Below are positions 28,048 to 38,434 of a stretch of 64,000 nt of DNA, piece by piece. Made by a program: the position numbers and the translations under genes. Source of the stretch: Anoxybacter fermentans (GTDB lineage Bacteria > Bacillota > Halanaerobiia > DY22613); assembly GCF_003991135.1 (NCBI RefSeq), contig NZ_CP016379.1:1674001-1738000 (forward strand), written 5' to 3'. The notes under the pieces were generated by a model. The model was not told the origin of the DNA. It searched no databases and saw only the letters and a program-made list of their open reading frames with translations. Position 1 is the first letter of the stretch; every line of letters begins with the position of its first letter.

Positions 28048-30285
28048 TTATAAAGAAAAGACTTCATTAAAGAATTTTTTGAGTTTATCAGAAAAGCCTG
28101 GTTCTTTTTCTTTCTCCTTTTGATTAACCAGTTCTTCATTTTCATGTAATTCCTCTGATAAAGCTGCATCATCTGATTCTGTTTTCTCTTCTTCTAATGG
28201 ATCAGGGATTTTAAAGTAATATTTTAAAAGATCACGAGCAATAGACAAAGTTCTGGAACTGGAGACTCCGTGTTCAATATAAACCAGGATAGCAATTTCT
28301 GGATTATCAGCTGGCGCAAAACCTGCAAACCAGCCATGATTGGCATTACCTGCACCAGTCTGGGCAGTTCCAGTTTTACCTGCCACAGTAATGGGGAAAT
28401 CAGCAAAGGCTTTCCGGGCCGTACCATAAGTAGTCGCACCTATCATCCCCTTTTTTATAATCTCTAGATTCTTTTTACTCACCGGGAGTCTCCCTATCAC
28501 TTTGGGCTCAAACTGCTTAATTATCTTTCCATCATAACTCTCGATCCGATCTACTATATATGGGCGATAAAGTTTACCACCATTACCGATAGCACTGACC
28601 AGATTAATCAGTTGTAAGGGAGTTGTTTGTAAATACCCCTGACCGATAGATAAATGGAGAGATTCCCCAGGCAGCCATATTTGTCCATAGGTTTTCTCTT
28701 TCCACTCCCGGTCAGGAACTAAACCTTTTTCTTCCCGTGGGAGATCAATTCCGGTTAATTGGCCTAAACCGAAAGCCCTGGCATATTGTGGGATAGTTAT
28801 TCCTCCCTTGCCCATCTTATAAAGCTGATGAGCTACATTATAGAAGAAAATATTGTTTGAATATGCAATGGCATCAACAACATTCAAAGGCCCATAACCG
28901 CGTTTGGCCCAGTTATTATAAGTCCACTCTCCTATCTGATAAGTTCCATTTGCATCATAAATGATAGTATTCTCATCAATAACCTTTTCTTCAAGAACCG
29001 CAGCCGCTGTCACCAATTTAAAAATAGAACCGGCCGGTTGGGGTGTGATAGTTCTATTTATAAAGGGTAGGAGTGGGTCATTGTTCAGCTTCTGCAAATC
29101 TTCAGGACTGATTCCACCAGCAAAGAGATTCAGATTAAAATTAGGTTTACTTGTCATGGCTAAAATTTTACCATTTTGTGGATTCATTATAATTACTGCC
29201 CCACCAGTAGGGCCACCCATCATCTCAGGATCATCTTTTGCTTCTTCTCTAAGCTCGGCAAGTTTCTTTTCCAACAGTTCTTCGGCTTTTTGCTGCAATT
29301 TAAGATCCAGATTAATAAAAAGATTGGCTCCAGGTAAAGGTGTATTCACCCCCAGAGTTCGTATTTTCCGATTACGGCTATCTACTTCAAACCGTTCCAA
29401 TCCATTTTGCCCACGTAAATAACTTTCATAATATCTCTCAAGTCCTGCTTTACCAATGTAATCATCGCCGCGATATCCCTTGTCTTTAAGCATCTGTAAT
29501 TCTTCTGGAGAAATGGCTCCCATATAACCTAAGACATGAGATGCTAAAGAACCGTACACATAGTCACGGACAGAAATTTTTTCAATTACTACACCCGGAA
29601 GATCATTTAAATGTTCCTCCAAAATTACCATTTCTTCCTGAGTAAGATTCCGTTTTATTCTAAGAATATCTCGATCTTTTAAACCTTTAACAATAATTTT
29701 AATTAACAGATCCTCATATTTAAGAGAAAAGAGTTCAGATAAAGTTTTACAGGCATTCAAAAGATTAGAAGTACTCACTGCTCTTAAATTGACCTGTAGA
29801 TACTCTTTTTGAAGATTTCCTTTTCCATCTACTTTTTGTTCTATACTCATCCCTGGCAATTTTTTGATATTCTCCAATAACAACATCTTCTCTTCGGGTG
29901 TTAATTTATCCATCAAGATTACCTTTCCGTCTATAACATTTTGGACCAACTGCCGAATTATTTCCATCCCATCCAGCTTCAATAGAGTACTAAGACCATC
30001 TATTGTCCTTTTTACATCCTCTTCAGTATTTAGTTCTTTCTCCTTAATTGATACAGAATAGGCCATTTTATTTGAAACTAAAATTTTTCCATCAACAGTA
30101 TAAATCTTTCCACGTGGTGCACCAATGGTTTGAAAATTAATCCTGTTGTTCTCAGCTAATTGATAGAATTTTTCCCCCTGCACTAATTGAAGGTAAGCTA
30201 AACGTAAAACCAGGACAAAAAAAATCATCACAATAATAGATCCAAAAATGAAAATTCGCCTTTCCATTTTTTGTGAAATAGCCAT
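28048..30285 (-). CDS. mrdA: Penicillin-binding protein 2 (peptidoglycan transpeptidase)
   Basis: A 745-residue elongation-specific class B PBP. A single N-terminal membrane helix (residues 11-33) is followed by the pedestal domain and transpeptidase domain. Catalytic motifs are SIFK (after PQPAG), SNN (AYSNNIFF) and KTG (VAGKTGTAQTG). The C-terminal tail is acidic and lysine-rich (about 60 residues). It crosslinks glycan made by RodA. The 3' neighbour is minC and the 5' neighbour mreD, separated from it by repeat H. Confidence 0.95.
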   Translation of the reverse strand: MAISQKMERRIFIFGSIIVMIFFVLVLRLAYLQLVQGEKFYQLAENNRINFQTIGAPRGKIYTVDGKILVSNKMAYSVSIKEKELNTEEDVKRTIDGLSTLLKLDGMEIIRQLVQNVIDGKVILMDKLTPEEKMLLLENIKKLPGMSIEQKVDGKGNLQKEYLQVNLRAVSTSNLLNACKTLSELFSLKYEDLLIKIIVKGLKDRDILRIKRNLTQEEMVILEEHLNDLPGVVIEKISVRDYVYGSLASHVLGYMGAISPEELQMLKDKGYRGDDYIGKAGLERYYESYLRGQNGLERFEVDSRNRKIRTLGVNTPLPGANLFINLDLKLQQKAEELLEKKLAELREEAKDDPEMMGGPTGGAVIIMNPQNGKILAMTSKPNFNLNLFAGGISPEDLQKLNNDPLLPFINRTITPQPAGSIFKLVTAAAVLEEKVIDENTIIYDANGTYQIGEWTYNNWAKRGYGPLNVVDAIAYSNNIFFYNVAHQLYKMGKGGITIPQYARAFGLGQLTGIDLPREEKGLVPDREWKEKTYGQIWLPGESLHLSIGQGYLQTTPLQLINLVSAIGNGGKLYRPYIVDRIESYDGKIIKQFEPKVIGRLPVSKKNLEIIKKGMIGATTYGTARKAFADFPITVAGKTGTAQTGAGNANHGWFAGFAPADNPEIAILVYIEHGVSSSRTLSIARDLLKYYFKIPDPLEEEKTESDDAALSEELHENEELVNQKEKEKEPGFSDKLKKFFNEVFSL

Positions 30286-30331
30286 TGGTTATCACCACCC
30301 ATCTTAAACCTTACCTTCAATTAGATAATAC

Positions 30332-30552
30332 GATTATACTACAAAAAGGTAATTTTGAGCGATATAGAAATTTTTCGTCAAATAATCTTAGCGAGATTTC
30401 CGACGAAATAAGGCCTCATCACAAGAGGTGATGAGCTAATCAAGGGCCAAGGAGGGCCCTTTGATTAGGAAGCCTTATTTCGGCAGAAATCGAGCTTTAG
30501 ATGATTCGAAAAATTTCTCAAGAAGCGAAAAATTAACTTTTTGCAGTAAATC
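30332..30552 (+). repeat. Interspersed palindromic repeat, copy H, inside the mre-mrd operon
   Basis: A 221-base full-length copy, GATTATACTACAAAAAGG to AACTTTTTGCAGTAAATC. It contains both central hairpins (CTCATCACAAGAGGTGATGAG and a stem AATCAAGGGCC/GGGCCCTTTGATT). The flanks ATAATAC and ATAATAT look like a target duplication with one change; the right one ends where the mreD stop begins. It lies between mreD and mrdA and would be part of their shared transcript. Confidence 0.92.
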
Positions 30553-30559
30553 ATAATAT

Positions 30560-31045
30560 TTAATAATTATTAAACTTCCTTTCTAATAAGTATATACCGG
30601 GGTAAATGAGAATGGTAAATAGAGAATTTACAAGGGCCAGTGGGAAGATTTTGGCTTTTAAAGCCCATACAAACGGGATGGAAAAGATCAACTGCTCTGA
30701 TAGGAATAAAAAGATAAATTCATGGACAAAAGTTATTAAAAATACAACTAAAATCGGAATCAGTATCTGCTGTTTAAAAACTTTTCCTTCTAAAGTTCCT
30801 ACCAGATATCCAACAAAAACCTTAATAATAATATTAGTTCCAAAACTGCCAAGGATTAGGTCAAGTAAAATACCAGCAGTAAATCCCAACTGAACACCAA
30901 ATTTAGAACCTCTAAGTAAAGCTCCGCTAACGACAAGAATCAATAATAAATCAGGAATTACACCAAAAGGTTGGTATTGAATTAGAAGTGTTGATTGGAT
31001 TAAAAGAATAAATAATAAAATTCCGAAATAAATTAACTTCCGCAT
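30560..31045 (-). CDS. mreD: Rod shape-determining protein MreD
   Basis: A 161-residue integral membrane protein with five to six helices and no catalytic motif, normal for MreD. It starts MRKLIYFGILLF and has the conserved-type segment QPFGVIPDLLLI. It links MreC and the elongasome to the membrane. A GGAGAT site precedes its start, 12 bases after mreC ends. Confidence 0.9.
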   Translation of the reverse strand: MRKLIYFGILLFILLIQSTLLIQYQPFGVIPDLLLILVVSGALLRGSKFGVQLGFTAGILLDLILGSFGTNIIIKVFVGYLVGTLEGKVFKQQILIPILVVFLITFVHEFIFLFLSEQLIFSIPFVWALKAKIFPLALVNSLFTILIYPGIYLLERKFNNY

Positions 31046-31057
31046 AATCTATCTCCT

Positions 31058-31888
31058 TTAAAAATCAGTAATTACCAGTACCTCTTCAATAGGGGTCAAA
31101 CTCATAAAGAGTTCAATCTCAGCCTGCTGAATCAAACCAAAATTCTCCTGTTTAACCCGGGTGACCCGGCCAATAGGGATTCCCATGGGAAAATTACTGG
31201 TCAAACCGGAAGTAATGACCAGATCACCCTCTTTAATCTCAGCATCCCAGGCAATTTGATCCATAATCGCAAAATTTTTTTTATCAGCCTGACCTCTAAT
31301 AATTCCGATGGCCCGGGAGTCTTCACGTTGAACCCTTCCACCCACGACAAAATTTACATCAGTTAATAAAGTAACTCTGGCAGTATTAGCTGTAACCTGA
31401 GAAATCTGTCCTACTAATGCACCATTATAAGTGATAACAGGCATTTTATTTTTAATTCCATCCTTTGAACCTCGATCAATGATTAAATCTTGAATCCAGT
31501 TGTTAGGAGTAATCCCAATCACCTTGGCTCCGACCATTTTAAAAGGAACCAGTTCTTTAAAAGCCAAAAGCTTACGTAACCTTTCATTTTCCAGACGAAT
31601 CTTATTATATTCTGCCAATTTAAATTCCAGTTCTTGAATCCGATGGGTTAGTCTCTCATTTTCCTCTTTGATCTCTTTTAAGTTGGTTATCAAAATCCAA
31701 TAGTCATTTACTGAATTATGAACGTTAGCCACAATTTTTTGAAAGGGTCGGAGTAGTTGATAGAGAAAACTTTCTAAAAAACTTGTCTCCTTTATTTTAT
31801 AACCTTTCCAACTTAGAGCTTCAAAACCAAAAAGAATAATTATAACTACCAAAATAATCCAGAACTTTTTTTCGCCAGGAAACTTCAT
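31058..31888 (-). CDS. mreC: Rod shape-determining protein MreC
   Basis: A 276-residue protein. A short cytoplasmic start and membrane helix (residues 9-25) are followed by a coiled coil (about 68-105, LKEIKEENERLTHRIQELEF) and a double beta-barrel domain with VIGITPNNWIQDLIIDRGS. It scaffolds the elongasome outside the membrane. It lies between mreB and mreD. Confidence 0.94.
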   Translation of the reverse strand: MKFPGEKKFWIILVVIIILFGFEALSWKGYKIKETSFLESFLYQLLRPFQKIVANVHNSVNDYWILITNLKEIKEENERLTHRIQELEFKLAEYNKIRLENERLRKLLAFKELVPFKMVGAKVIGITPNNWIQDLIIDRGSKDGIKNKMPVITYNGALVGQISQVTANTARVTLLTDVNFVVGGRVQREDSRAIGIIRGQADKKNFAIMDQIAWDAEIKEGDLVITSGLTSNFPMGIPIGRVTRVKQENFGLIQQAEIELFMSLTPIEEVLVITDF

Positions 31889-31922
31889 CTTAAAACCCCA
31901 CCTTTATAAATTCTTACCTAAA

Positions 31923-32963
31923 CTATGAGATTTTTTTAGGAGTAATCAAAACCCTCCTTAAAACATTAAGTTCATCCAATACTCTACCGGTCCCAATAGC
32001 TACACAATCCAGTGGGTCATCTGCAATATGCACAGGCATACCAGTCTCCTGGCTAATCAGTCGATCTAAACCCTTAAGAAGAGACCCCCCACCGGTCATA
32101 ATAATACCTTTATCCATAACATCAGAAGCTAATTCGGGTGGAGTCTGTTCCAGTGTCCGTTTAACAGCACTGATAATTCGAGAAATAGGTTCTTTTAAGG
32201 CTTCTTTGATCTCTTCAGCAGAAATTTCGATAGTTTTGGGTAAACCGCTTACCAGATCCCGACCCCGTACTTCTCTTATTTCATTCTCTCCTGGTTCAAC
32301 AATAGCTGCTCCAATCTCTACTTTTACCTGTTCAGCAGTCCGTTCGCCTATCATCAGGTTGTAATTTTGTTTTACATACTGAACAATAGCAGAATCCATT
32401 TCATCACCACCAACGCGGATCGATTCACTGGTTACAATTCCTCCCAGGGATATAATAGCAACTTCTGTCGTACCACCTCCGATATCAACAACCATATTAC
32501 CTGCAGGTTCATGTACTGGCAGTCCAGCACCAATAGCAGCAGCCATCGGTTCTTCAATTAAATAAGCTTCACGGGCACCAGCATGAATAGCTGCATCATG
32601 AACTGCCCGTTTCTCAACTTCAGTTACACCGGACGGTACGCAAATAACAATCCGCGGATGGACCAGACGAATTCGTTTGTGAGCTTTTTTTATAAAATGA
32701 CGTAACATAGCTTCAGTTACATCAAAATCGGCAATAACACCATCTTTCATCGGACGAATGGCCACAATATTACCTGGAGTTCGACCGATCATTCGCTTAG
32801 CTTCTTCACCTACTGCCAAAATCTCTCCTGTATCCTGTTGTTTAGCAACAACTGAAGGTTCCCGAATAGTAATACCCTTACCCTTAATATATACCAACGT
32901 ATTAGCAGTTCCCAGGTCAATTCCCATATCACGGGAAAATGGAGCACTAATAAATTTGAACAT
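31923..32963 (-). CDS. mreB: Rod shape-determining actin homologue MreB
   Basis: A 346-residue actin-fold ATPase. Phosphate-1 is at [17 protein letters not shown], phosphate-2 at [18 protein letters not shown], and the adenosine motif at [14 protein letters not shown]. The ATG at 32963 (MFKFISAPF) is chosen because AGGTGG lies eight bases upstream; a GTG four codons earlier has no proper site. It directs elongation of the cell wall. It heads the mreBCD-mrdA group. Confidence 0.96.
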   Translation of the reverse strand: MFKFISAPFSRDMGIDLGTANTLVYIKGKGITIREPSVVAKQQDTGEILAVGEEAKRMIGRTPGNIVAIRPMKDGVIADFDVTEAMLRHFIKKAHKRIRLVHPRIVICVPSGVTEVEKRAVHDAAIHAGAREAYLIEEPMAAAIGAGLPVHEPAGNMVVDIGGGTTEVAIISLGGIVTSESIRVGGDEMDSAIVQYVKQNYNLMIGERTAEQVKVEIGAAIVEPGENEIREVRGRDLVSGLPKTIEISAEEIKEALKEPISRIISAVKRTLEQTPPELASDVMDKGIIMTGGGSLLKGLDRLISQETGMPVHIADDPLDCVAIGTGRVLDELNVLRRVLITPKKIS

Positions 32964-33021
32964 ATTTATTTCCACCTTTCCTACTTTAATATAGTAATAG
33001 CAAATTATTTTTATATCAACT

Positions 33022-33711
33022 TCAAATTATACCGCGTTCTTTCAAACTGACATATCGACCATCTCCTAAAACCAGATGGTCTAAAATCTGAATACCCAAC
33101 AGTTGACCTCCTTTATACAACCGTCGGGTAATTTTTAAATCCTCCAGACTGGGTTCCGGATTCCCACCAGGATGATTATGAGCCAATATTATCGCAGAAC
33201 AGCTTCTACGAATTGCTTCCCGGAAAACTTCCCGGGGATGAACAATAGTCTCATTGAGACTTCCCTTAGAGATTTCTTCAATTCCGAGAATCTGATTCTG
33301 ACTATTTAAAAGAACCACTAAAAAAACCTCTTTCATCAAAAACCGCATCCGCGGCATGAGAATTTCCACCAGGTCATTTGCTGATTGGATGGTCTTTTTA
33401 TCATATTGGGCAGCATGAACCCTCTTGGTTAGTTCTCCCAGAGCAACAAGTTGGACAGCTTTAACCTGTCCAATTCCCCGGATGCTTAATAATTCTTCAA
33501 CACTCACATCCAAAATACCTTTTAAACCATTTATATAACCCAACAATTCTTCAGCTAGCCCGGTGGCAGTTTTATTTCGTGAACCAGTCCGTAAAATAAT
33601 AGCAAGCAATTCAGCATTAGAGAGAGATTCAGGTCCCCATTTAATAAGTTTTTCACGGGGACGTTCATCAATTGGAAGATCTGTCATTCGAAAATGCTTA
33701 CTTTCGACCAT
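33022..33711 (-). CDS. radC: RadC family JAB/MPN domain protein
   Basis: A 229-residue protein. A helix-hairpin-helix-like region ([21 protein letters not shown]) is followed by the JAMM metal motif [16 protein letters not shown]. Despite its name, a direct repair role is doubtful. In Firmicutes it usually lies between maf and mreB, as here. It overlaps the maf unit closely (12-base gap). Confidence 0.93.
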   Translation of the reverse strand: MVESKHFRMTDLPIDERPREKLIKWGPESLSNAELLAIILRTGSRNKTATGLAEELLGYINGLKGILDVSVEELLSIRGIGQVKAVQLVALGELTKRVHAAQYDKKTIQSANDLVEILMPRMRFLMKEVFLVVLLNSQNQILGIEEISKGSLNETIVHPREVFREAIRRSCSAIILAHNHPGGNPEPSLEDLKITRRLYKGGQLLGIQILDHLVLGDGRYVSLKERGII

Positions 33712-33723
33712 CTTCCACCTCTT

Positions 33724-34302
33724 TTAGATATATTTTTTAATTTCCGCATCTGCTTTCTTAAGTATCTGAACCGTTTTTAATAAAGGCAGACCTACCACAT
33801 TGAAAAAACAGCCTTCAATCTTTTCTACAAAGAGGGCCCCTTTTCCCTGAATTGCGTAAGCTCCTGCCTTATCCATCGGTTCTCCACTTGCCACATATCT
33901 TTCTATCTCTGCATCGGACAAATCACGAAAATATACCTGAGTGATCTCAACATCCACCCACTCATTATTATTTTCGCTATCAACGACAGCAACCCCTGTC
34001 ATCACTTGATGCTTTCGCCCACTTAAACTTTTAAGCATTTGAAATGCTTCTTTTTTTGAACCTGGTTTACCAAGTACAGTTTGTCCATCAACAACAATTG
34101 TATCTGCGCCAATTACCAATCCATTGGCCCGCTGAGCTACATCTTTAGCTTTTAAAAGTGCCAGCTTTTTAACCAATTGGACCGGATCAGATTCTTTAAT
34201 AGTTTCATCTACATTACTGGGAATAATATCAAATTCCAGACCAATCTGTTTTAGTAAATCTCTCCTTCTTGGAGATGCTGAAGCTAAAATAAGTTTTTTC
34301 AT
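33724..34302 (-). CDS. maf: Maf-like nucleotide pyrophosphatase
   Basis: A 192-residue house-cleaning NTPase. SASPRRRDLLKQIGL at the N-terminus is the phosphate-binding Maf motif, followed by NVDE, GADTIVV and GAYAIQGKGA. It hydrolyses non-canonical or modified nucleoside triphosphates such as dTTP/UTP analogues. It is the first gene of the maf-radC-mre group. Confidence 0.95.
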   Translation of the reverse strand: MKKLILASASPRRRDLLKQIGLEFDIIPSNVDETIKESDPVQLVKKLALLKAKDVAQRANGLVIGADTIVVDGQTVLGKPGSKKEAFQMLKSLSGRKHQVMTGVAVVDSENNNEWVDVEITQVYFRDLSDAEIERYVASGEPMDKAGAYAIQGKGALFVEKIEGCFFNVVGLPLLKTVQILKKADAEIKKYI

Positions 34303-34329
34303 CTTCCAATGCCTCCAATACTCCTCTTT

Positions 34330-34342
34330 ATATTATAACACA
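34330..34342 (-). promoter_or_regulatory. Candidate extended -10 promoter of maf-radC
   Basis: On the minus strand TGTTATAAT (TGn-TATAAT) lies about 30 bases before the maf start. No convincing -35 box is seen 17 bases upstream, but an extended -10 can work without one. Confidence 0.45.
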
Positions 34343-34380
34343 AAATGATAAACACGCTACATCAATTTCTTTTCCAATTT

Positions 34381-35352
34381 TTATCCACCAATACTGGACA
34401 TCAAACGCATTATCCCTTTTCTACCGAACTGATGTCCTTGTGGTTTCTCCTGTAGTGCATTATTGATAAGATCAATTAATTCTTCATCAGAGATTCCATG
34501 CCTCAACGGAGTTTTTAAGTCCAGGTACCGATCAGAACCCAGACAGAGAAGCAATTTTCCTTCTGCTGTTAAACGAATCCTATTACACGAAGCACAGAAT
34601 TGATGACTGATGGGACTTATAAGGCCAATTTTGCCCTTAGCTCCTTTGTATTGAAAATATCTGGCAGGTCCTGCTCCAAATTCTTTGCTAATTTTTTCAA
34701 GAGGCGCCAGCTCTTTTAAAATCTTAAGAGTTTCATTATTGGAAAAAAATAAAGATTCACTTGCCGCCTCTTTAGACATAAACTCGATAAAGCGCACATG
34801 TATTGATTGCTCAAAAGTTAATCTGGCAAAATCTAAAATCTCATCAGTGTTAAAACCTCTTTGCACCACCACATTGAGCTTAACGGGATTCAAGCCTGTC
34901 TGGATAGCAGCCTGAATCCCTGCCCAACATTTACTGAAATCACCACCCCGGGTTATTTCTCTATACTTCTCAGGTTTGAGAGTATCCAGACTTATATTCA
35001 CCCGGTTTAATCCAGCATCCTTTAGATGCAGAGCTAATTTATCCAGAAGAGTCCCATTAGTAGTCATAGCTAAATCCTCAATGCCCGGCAGATGGTGCAA
35101 AGCCCTAATAAACCCAACAATCCCTTTCCGGACAGTGGGTTCACCTCCAGTAATCCGTATTTTACGGATCCCAAGCTGAATCAACACTCCAATAATTCTC
35201 AAATACTCTTCATAGCGCAAAATCTCATCATGTGGGATACTCTTTACACCTTCAGCAGGCATGCAATATTTACACCGCAAATTACAGCGGTCGGTAATAG
35301 ACAGGCGAAGATATTCAATTTTACGTCCAAATTGATCTTTAAGCTTTCTCAT
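34381..35352 (-). CDS. moaA: GTP 3',8-cyclase MoaA (molybdopterin synthesis)
   Basis: A 323-residue radical SAM enzyme that starts molybdenum cofactor synthesis from GTP. The N-terminal cluster motif is CNLRCKYCMP (residues 22-31). The second cluster is held by CASCNRIRLTAEGKLLLC, and the essential C-terminal Gly-Gly is present (SSIGG). No other mo-genes are adjacent. Its position between maf and hemL is unusual, so it may be transcribed alone or with hemL. Confidence 0.96.
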   Translation of the reverse strand: MRKLKDQFGRKIEYLRLSITDRCNLRCKYCMPAEGVKSIPHDEILRYEEYLRIIGVLIQLGIRKIRITGGEPTVRKGIVGFIRALHHLPGIEDLAMTTNGTLLDKLALHLKDAGLNRVNISLDTLKPEKYREITRGGDFSKCWAGIQAAIQTGLNPVKLNVVVQRGFNTDEILDFARLTFEQSIHVRFIEFMSKEAASESLFFSNNETLKILKELAPLEKISKEFGAGPARYFQYKGAKGKIGLISPISHQFCASCNRIRLTAEGKLLLCLGSDRYLDLKTPLRHGISDEELIDLINNALQEKPQGHQFGRKGIMRLMSSIGG

Positions 35353-35410
35353 AAAGCTCCATCCTCCAATAAATATTAATTCAATAACCGGTGTAAAATC
35401 TCCTCCAGTA

Positions 35411-36712
35411 TTAAATATCCTTTTTTAATTTAAGTTCATATAATACTTTATAGTTAGCTTCAATAGTCTGGTCAATCTCAGACTCAGTATGTGCAAGAGA
35501 AATAAACCCGGCTTCAAACTGGGATGGAGCCAGATAAATACCCTCTTTTAACATACCACTAAAATATTTAGCATATAACTCAGTATTACTGCTTAAGGCA
35601 GTCTGATAATCATAAACCTCTTTATCGGTAAAAAAGAGAGTAAACATAGAACCACACCGGTTAAAATAAGCTGGAATCTCCAATTCAGCCAGGTTTTGTT
35701 TAATTCCATCTTCCAACCGTTTACCCATCAACCAGAGGTGATCATAAACACCCGGGTTTTTGAGTAAGCGCAAAGTGGCAATTCCCGCAGCCATTGCCAA
35801 CGGATTACCTGAAAGGGTACCTGCCTGATAGACAGGTCCTTCCGGTGCCACCTGTGCCATAATCTCTTCTTTGCCACCGTATGCCCCAACTGGCAGTCCG
35901 CCTCCGATAATCTTTCCAAGACATGTTATATCAGGATCAATTCCGTAAAGTTCCTGGGCACCTCCATAAGCAACTCGAAAACCAGTTATCACTTCATCAA
36001 AAATGAGAAGCGCTCCATATTCCTTAGTTAATTCCCTAAGCCCGGTCAGATACCCTTCTTTAGGTAAGACCACTCCCATATTACCAGGAATCGGTTCAAG
36101 AATTACTGCTGCAATCTCTTCACCCCGTTCAGCAAAGACCTGGCGTAAAATTTCAAGATCATTATAGGGTACAGAGATGGTATTACGGGCAAAATCTTGA
36201 GGAACCCCTGGACTTGTCGGTACCCCCAGAGTGGTAGCACCAGACCCTGCTTTAATTAATAATGAATCAGCATGACCGTGATAACACCCCTCCATTTTAA
36301 CAATCAAATCCCGATCGGTATAAGCCCGGGCCAGCCTGATTGCGCTCATGGTTGCTTCTGTACCCGAATTTACCATCCTGACCTTATCCATTGATGGAAA
36401 AGCTTCCAAAACCATCTGAGCAAGCATTGTCTCAAGTTCGGTAGGTGCGCCAAAACTTGTCCCCAGACTAATCACTTCTTCTAAAGCTGCTACAACATCC
36501 GGGTGGGCATGACCTACAATCATAGGGCCCCAGGAACCAATATAATCTATAAACTGATTTCCATCAATATCATATAACCATGCACCTTTAGCCCGACTTA
36601 TGAAAACAGGATCACAGCCTACAGCTTTCAAAGCCCGAACAGGGCTATTCACTCCCCCAGGAATCACTTTTTTTGCTTCTTCGAAAGCCCGTCTGGATTT
36701 AGTAAATTCCAT
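35411..36712 (-). CDS. hemL: Glutamate-1-semialdehyde 2,1-aminomutase
   Basis: A 433-residue PLP enzyme that makes 5-aminolevulinate. Signature segments are [15 protein letters not shown] (around 122) and [17 protein letters not shown] with the PLP lysine, and GCYHGHAD near 147. It acts with HemA, encoded 4.6 kb upstream in the same direction. A gap of 201 bases, with no gene, separates it from cobA-hemD; many clostridia have hemB in that place. Confidence 0.96.
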   Translation of the reverse strand: MEFTKSRRAFEEAKKVIPGGVNSPVRALKAVGCDPVFISRAKGAWLYDIDGNQFIDYIGSWGPMIVGHAHPDVVAALEEVISLGTSFGAPTELETMLAQMVLEAFPSMDKVRMVNSGTEATMSAIRLARAYTDRDLIVKMEGCYHGHADSLLIKAGSGATTLGVPTSPGVPQDFARNTISVPYNDLEILRQVFAERGEEIAAVILEPIPGNMGVVLPKEGYLTGLRELTKEYGALLIFDEVITGFRVAYGGAQELYGIDPDITCLGKIIGGGLPVGAYGGKEEIMAQVAPEGPVYQAGTLSGNPLAMAAGIATLRLLKNPGVYDHLWLMGKRLEDGIKQNLAELEIPAYFNRCGSMFTLFFTDKEVYDYQTALSSNTELYAKYFSGMLKEGIYLAPSQFEAGFISLAHTESEIDQTIEANYKVLYELKLKKDI

Positions 36713-36913
36713 TTATAGTCACCCCCATGTATTGAATAACAATAACGTCAAAACTATATGTAACAGTTCTTTAAACCAGGTTTACTACACCCAAAATGAA
36801 AAGATTTTAAAATATGATTCGTCAACCGTGGTATGATTTCCTGTTAAAATTTTTATTTAATTTCAGAGTCAAAATCTTTTCCTTTAGGGACAATCTCTTC
36901 TAAAATTAACCTG

Positions 36914-38434
36914 TTAAGCAAAATATCGGACAAGACTCTCAACTAAACCGGTAATTGTATGTTCCATTGCAATCAAATCCACATGACCACCCAACTCTTT
37001 TACTGTATTAGCAGTAATTGGACCAATACAGGCGACTATCACATTTTTAAGCATTTGACCAAAAGATTGTGGGTATAAAAATTCCGCTAAATTTCGCACC
37101 GTAGAAGAACTAGTAAAAGTGACTACCTGAATTTTTCCTTTCTTAAATAACATTGGTAATTCTTTTAGACCATCTCCTAGAACCGTCTGATAAGTTGCTA
37201 CTTCATCTACCTTAGCCCCTGCTTCTTTTAATTTTTCAACCAGAAGAACTCTTGCTGAAGCTGCACGAGGTATAAGAATTTTTGCACCTTTTAAATCAGT
37301 TATCTCTGCAAGACCAGATGCCAATTCTTCAGCGATAAACTTATCAGGAATAAAATCAGCTATTAATCCATAATCTTTAAGTTTTTTAGCTGTTGCTGAT
37401 CCTATGGTCGCAATTCGTACATTACCCAATGCCCGAACATCCAGGCCATTGGCAAAAAGTCTATGCATAAAATACTCTACTCCATTAACACTGGTAAATA
37501 TTACCCACTGATATTCTGATAATCTTTTGATTCTTTCATCCAGAGGTTTCCAATCTTTAGGGGGAGTAATTTTAATGGTAGGACATTCTATTACCTTTGC
37601 CCCCAGATTCTGAAGCAGACAGGAAAGTTCACCAGCTTGATGTCGGGCACGGGTAATAAGAATCCGCTTTTTAAAAAGAGGTTTCGTTTCAAACCAGTTA
37701 AGATTTTCTCTGAGCCTTACAACCTCTCCAACTACAATTATAGCAGGTGGGGTAATTCTTGCCTCACGGACTTTTTCAACGATATTGGTCAACTTTCCTG
37801 TAACAGTTCTCTGTTCCGGCCGTGTCCCCCACTGGATTAAAGCAACAGGTGTTTCAGGAGAATGACCGTATTTTAAAAGCTGCTTTACAATCTTAGGTAG
37901 GTTTCCTACACCCATAAGAAAGACCAGAGTTCCTTTTTCTTTAGCCAGATGTTCCCAATCAACTGCCGTTTCTTCTTTTAAAGGGTCTTCATGACCAGTT
38001 ATAAAAGTTACAGTCGAATTTATCTCCCGGTGAGTAAGGGGTATCCCACCATAGGCTGGTACTGCAATAGCTGAAGTTATTCCGGGAACAACTTCAAAAT
38101 CAATTCCCGCTTTAGCTAATTCTTCTGCCTCTTCACCGCCCCGGCCAAAAATGAAAGGATCTCCGCATTTTAACCGGGTAACAATTTTACCTTTTAAAGC
38201 TTCGTTGACCAGCAAACGGTTAATCTCATTTTGTGATAATGTATGATGGTTAACCGATTTACCTACATATTTTAACTCTGCTCCATCTTTTACTTCCCTT
38301 AATAAAAGAGGATTTACTAACCGATCATAAACAATCATATCCGCTTCACGAATACAGTTTAATCCTTTCACTGTAATAAGCCCGGGATCACCGGGCCCTG
38401 CTCCTACAAGATAAACTTTTCCTTTCTTTTTCAT
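36914..38434 (-). CDS. Fused uroporphyrinogen-III methyltransferase / uroporphyrinogen-III synthase
   Basis: A 506-residue fusion. Residues 1-245 are CobA/SUMT (GAGPGDPGLITVKG, PGITSAIAVPAYGGIPLTHR). Residues 255-506 are HemD (KRILITRARHQAGELS, then FTSVNGVEYFM and FTSSSTVRNL). It closes the tetrapyrrole ring and then methylates it to precorrin-2 for siroheme or cobalamin. This fusion is common in clostridia. The stop overlaps the hemC frame region by four bases, so translation is coupled. Confidence 0.95.
   Translation of the reverse strand: MKKKGKVYLVGAGPGDPGLITVKGLNCIREADMIVYDRLVNPLLLREVKDGAELKYVGKSVNHHTLSQNEINRLLVNEALKGKIVTRLKCGDPFIFGRGGEEAEELAKAGIDFEVVPGITSAIAVPAYGGIPLTHREINSTVTFITGHEDPLKEETAVDWEHLAKEKGTLVFLMGVGNLPKIVKQLLKYGHSPETPVALIQWGTRPEQRTVTGKLTNIVEKVREARITPPAIIVVGEVVRLRENLNWFETKPLFKKRILITRARHQAGELSCLLQNLGAKVIECPTIKITPPKDWKPLDERIKRLSEYQWVIFTSVNGVEYFMHRLFANGLDVRALGNVRIATIGSATAKKLKDYGLIADFIPDKFIAEELASGLAEITDLKGAKILIPRAASARVLLVEKLKEAGAKVDEVATYQTVLGDGLKELPMLFKKGKIQVVTFTSSSTVRNLAEFLYPQSFGQMLKNVIVACIGPITANTVKELGGHVDLIAMEHTITGLVESLVRYFA

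Noticed and set aside
28961-29422. 153-residue plus-strand open frame
   Set aside because: Antisense to mrdA and of shadow-like composition.
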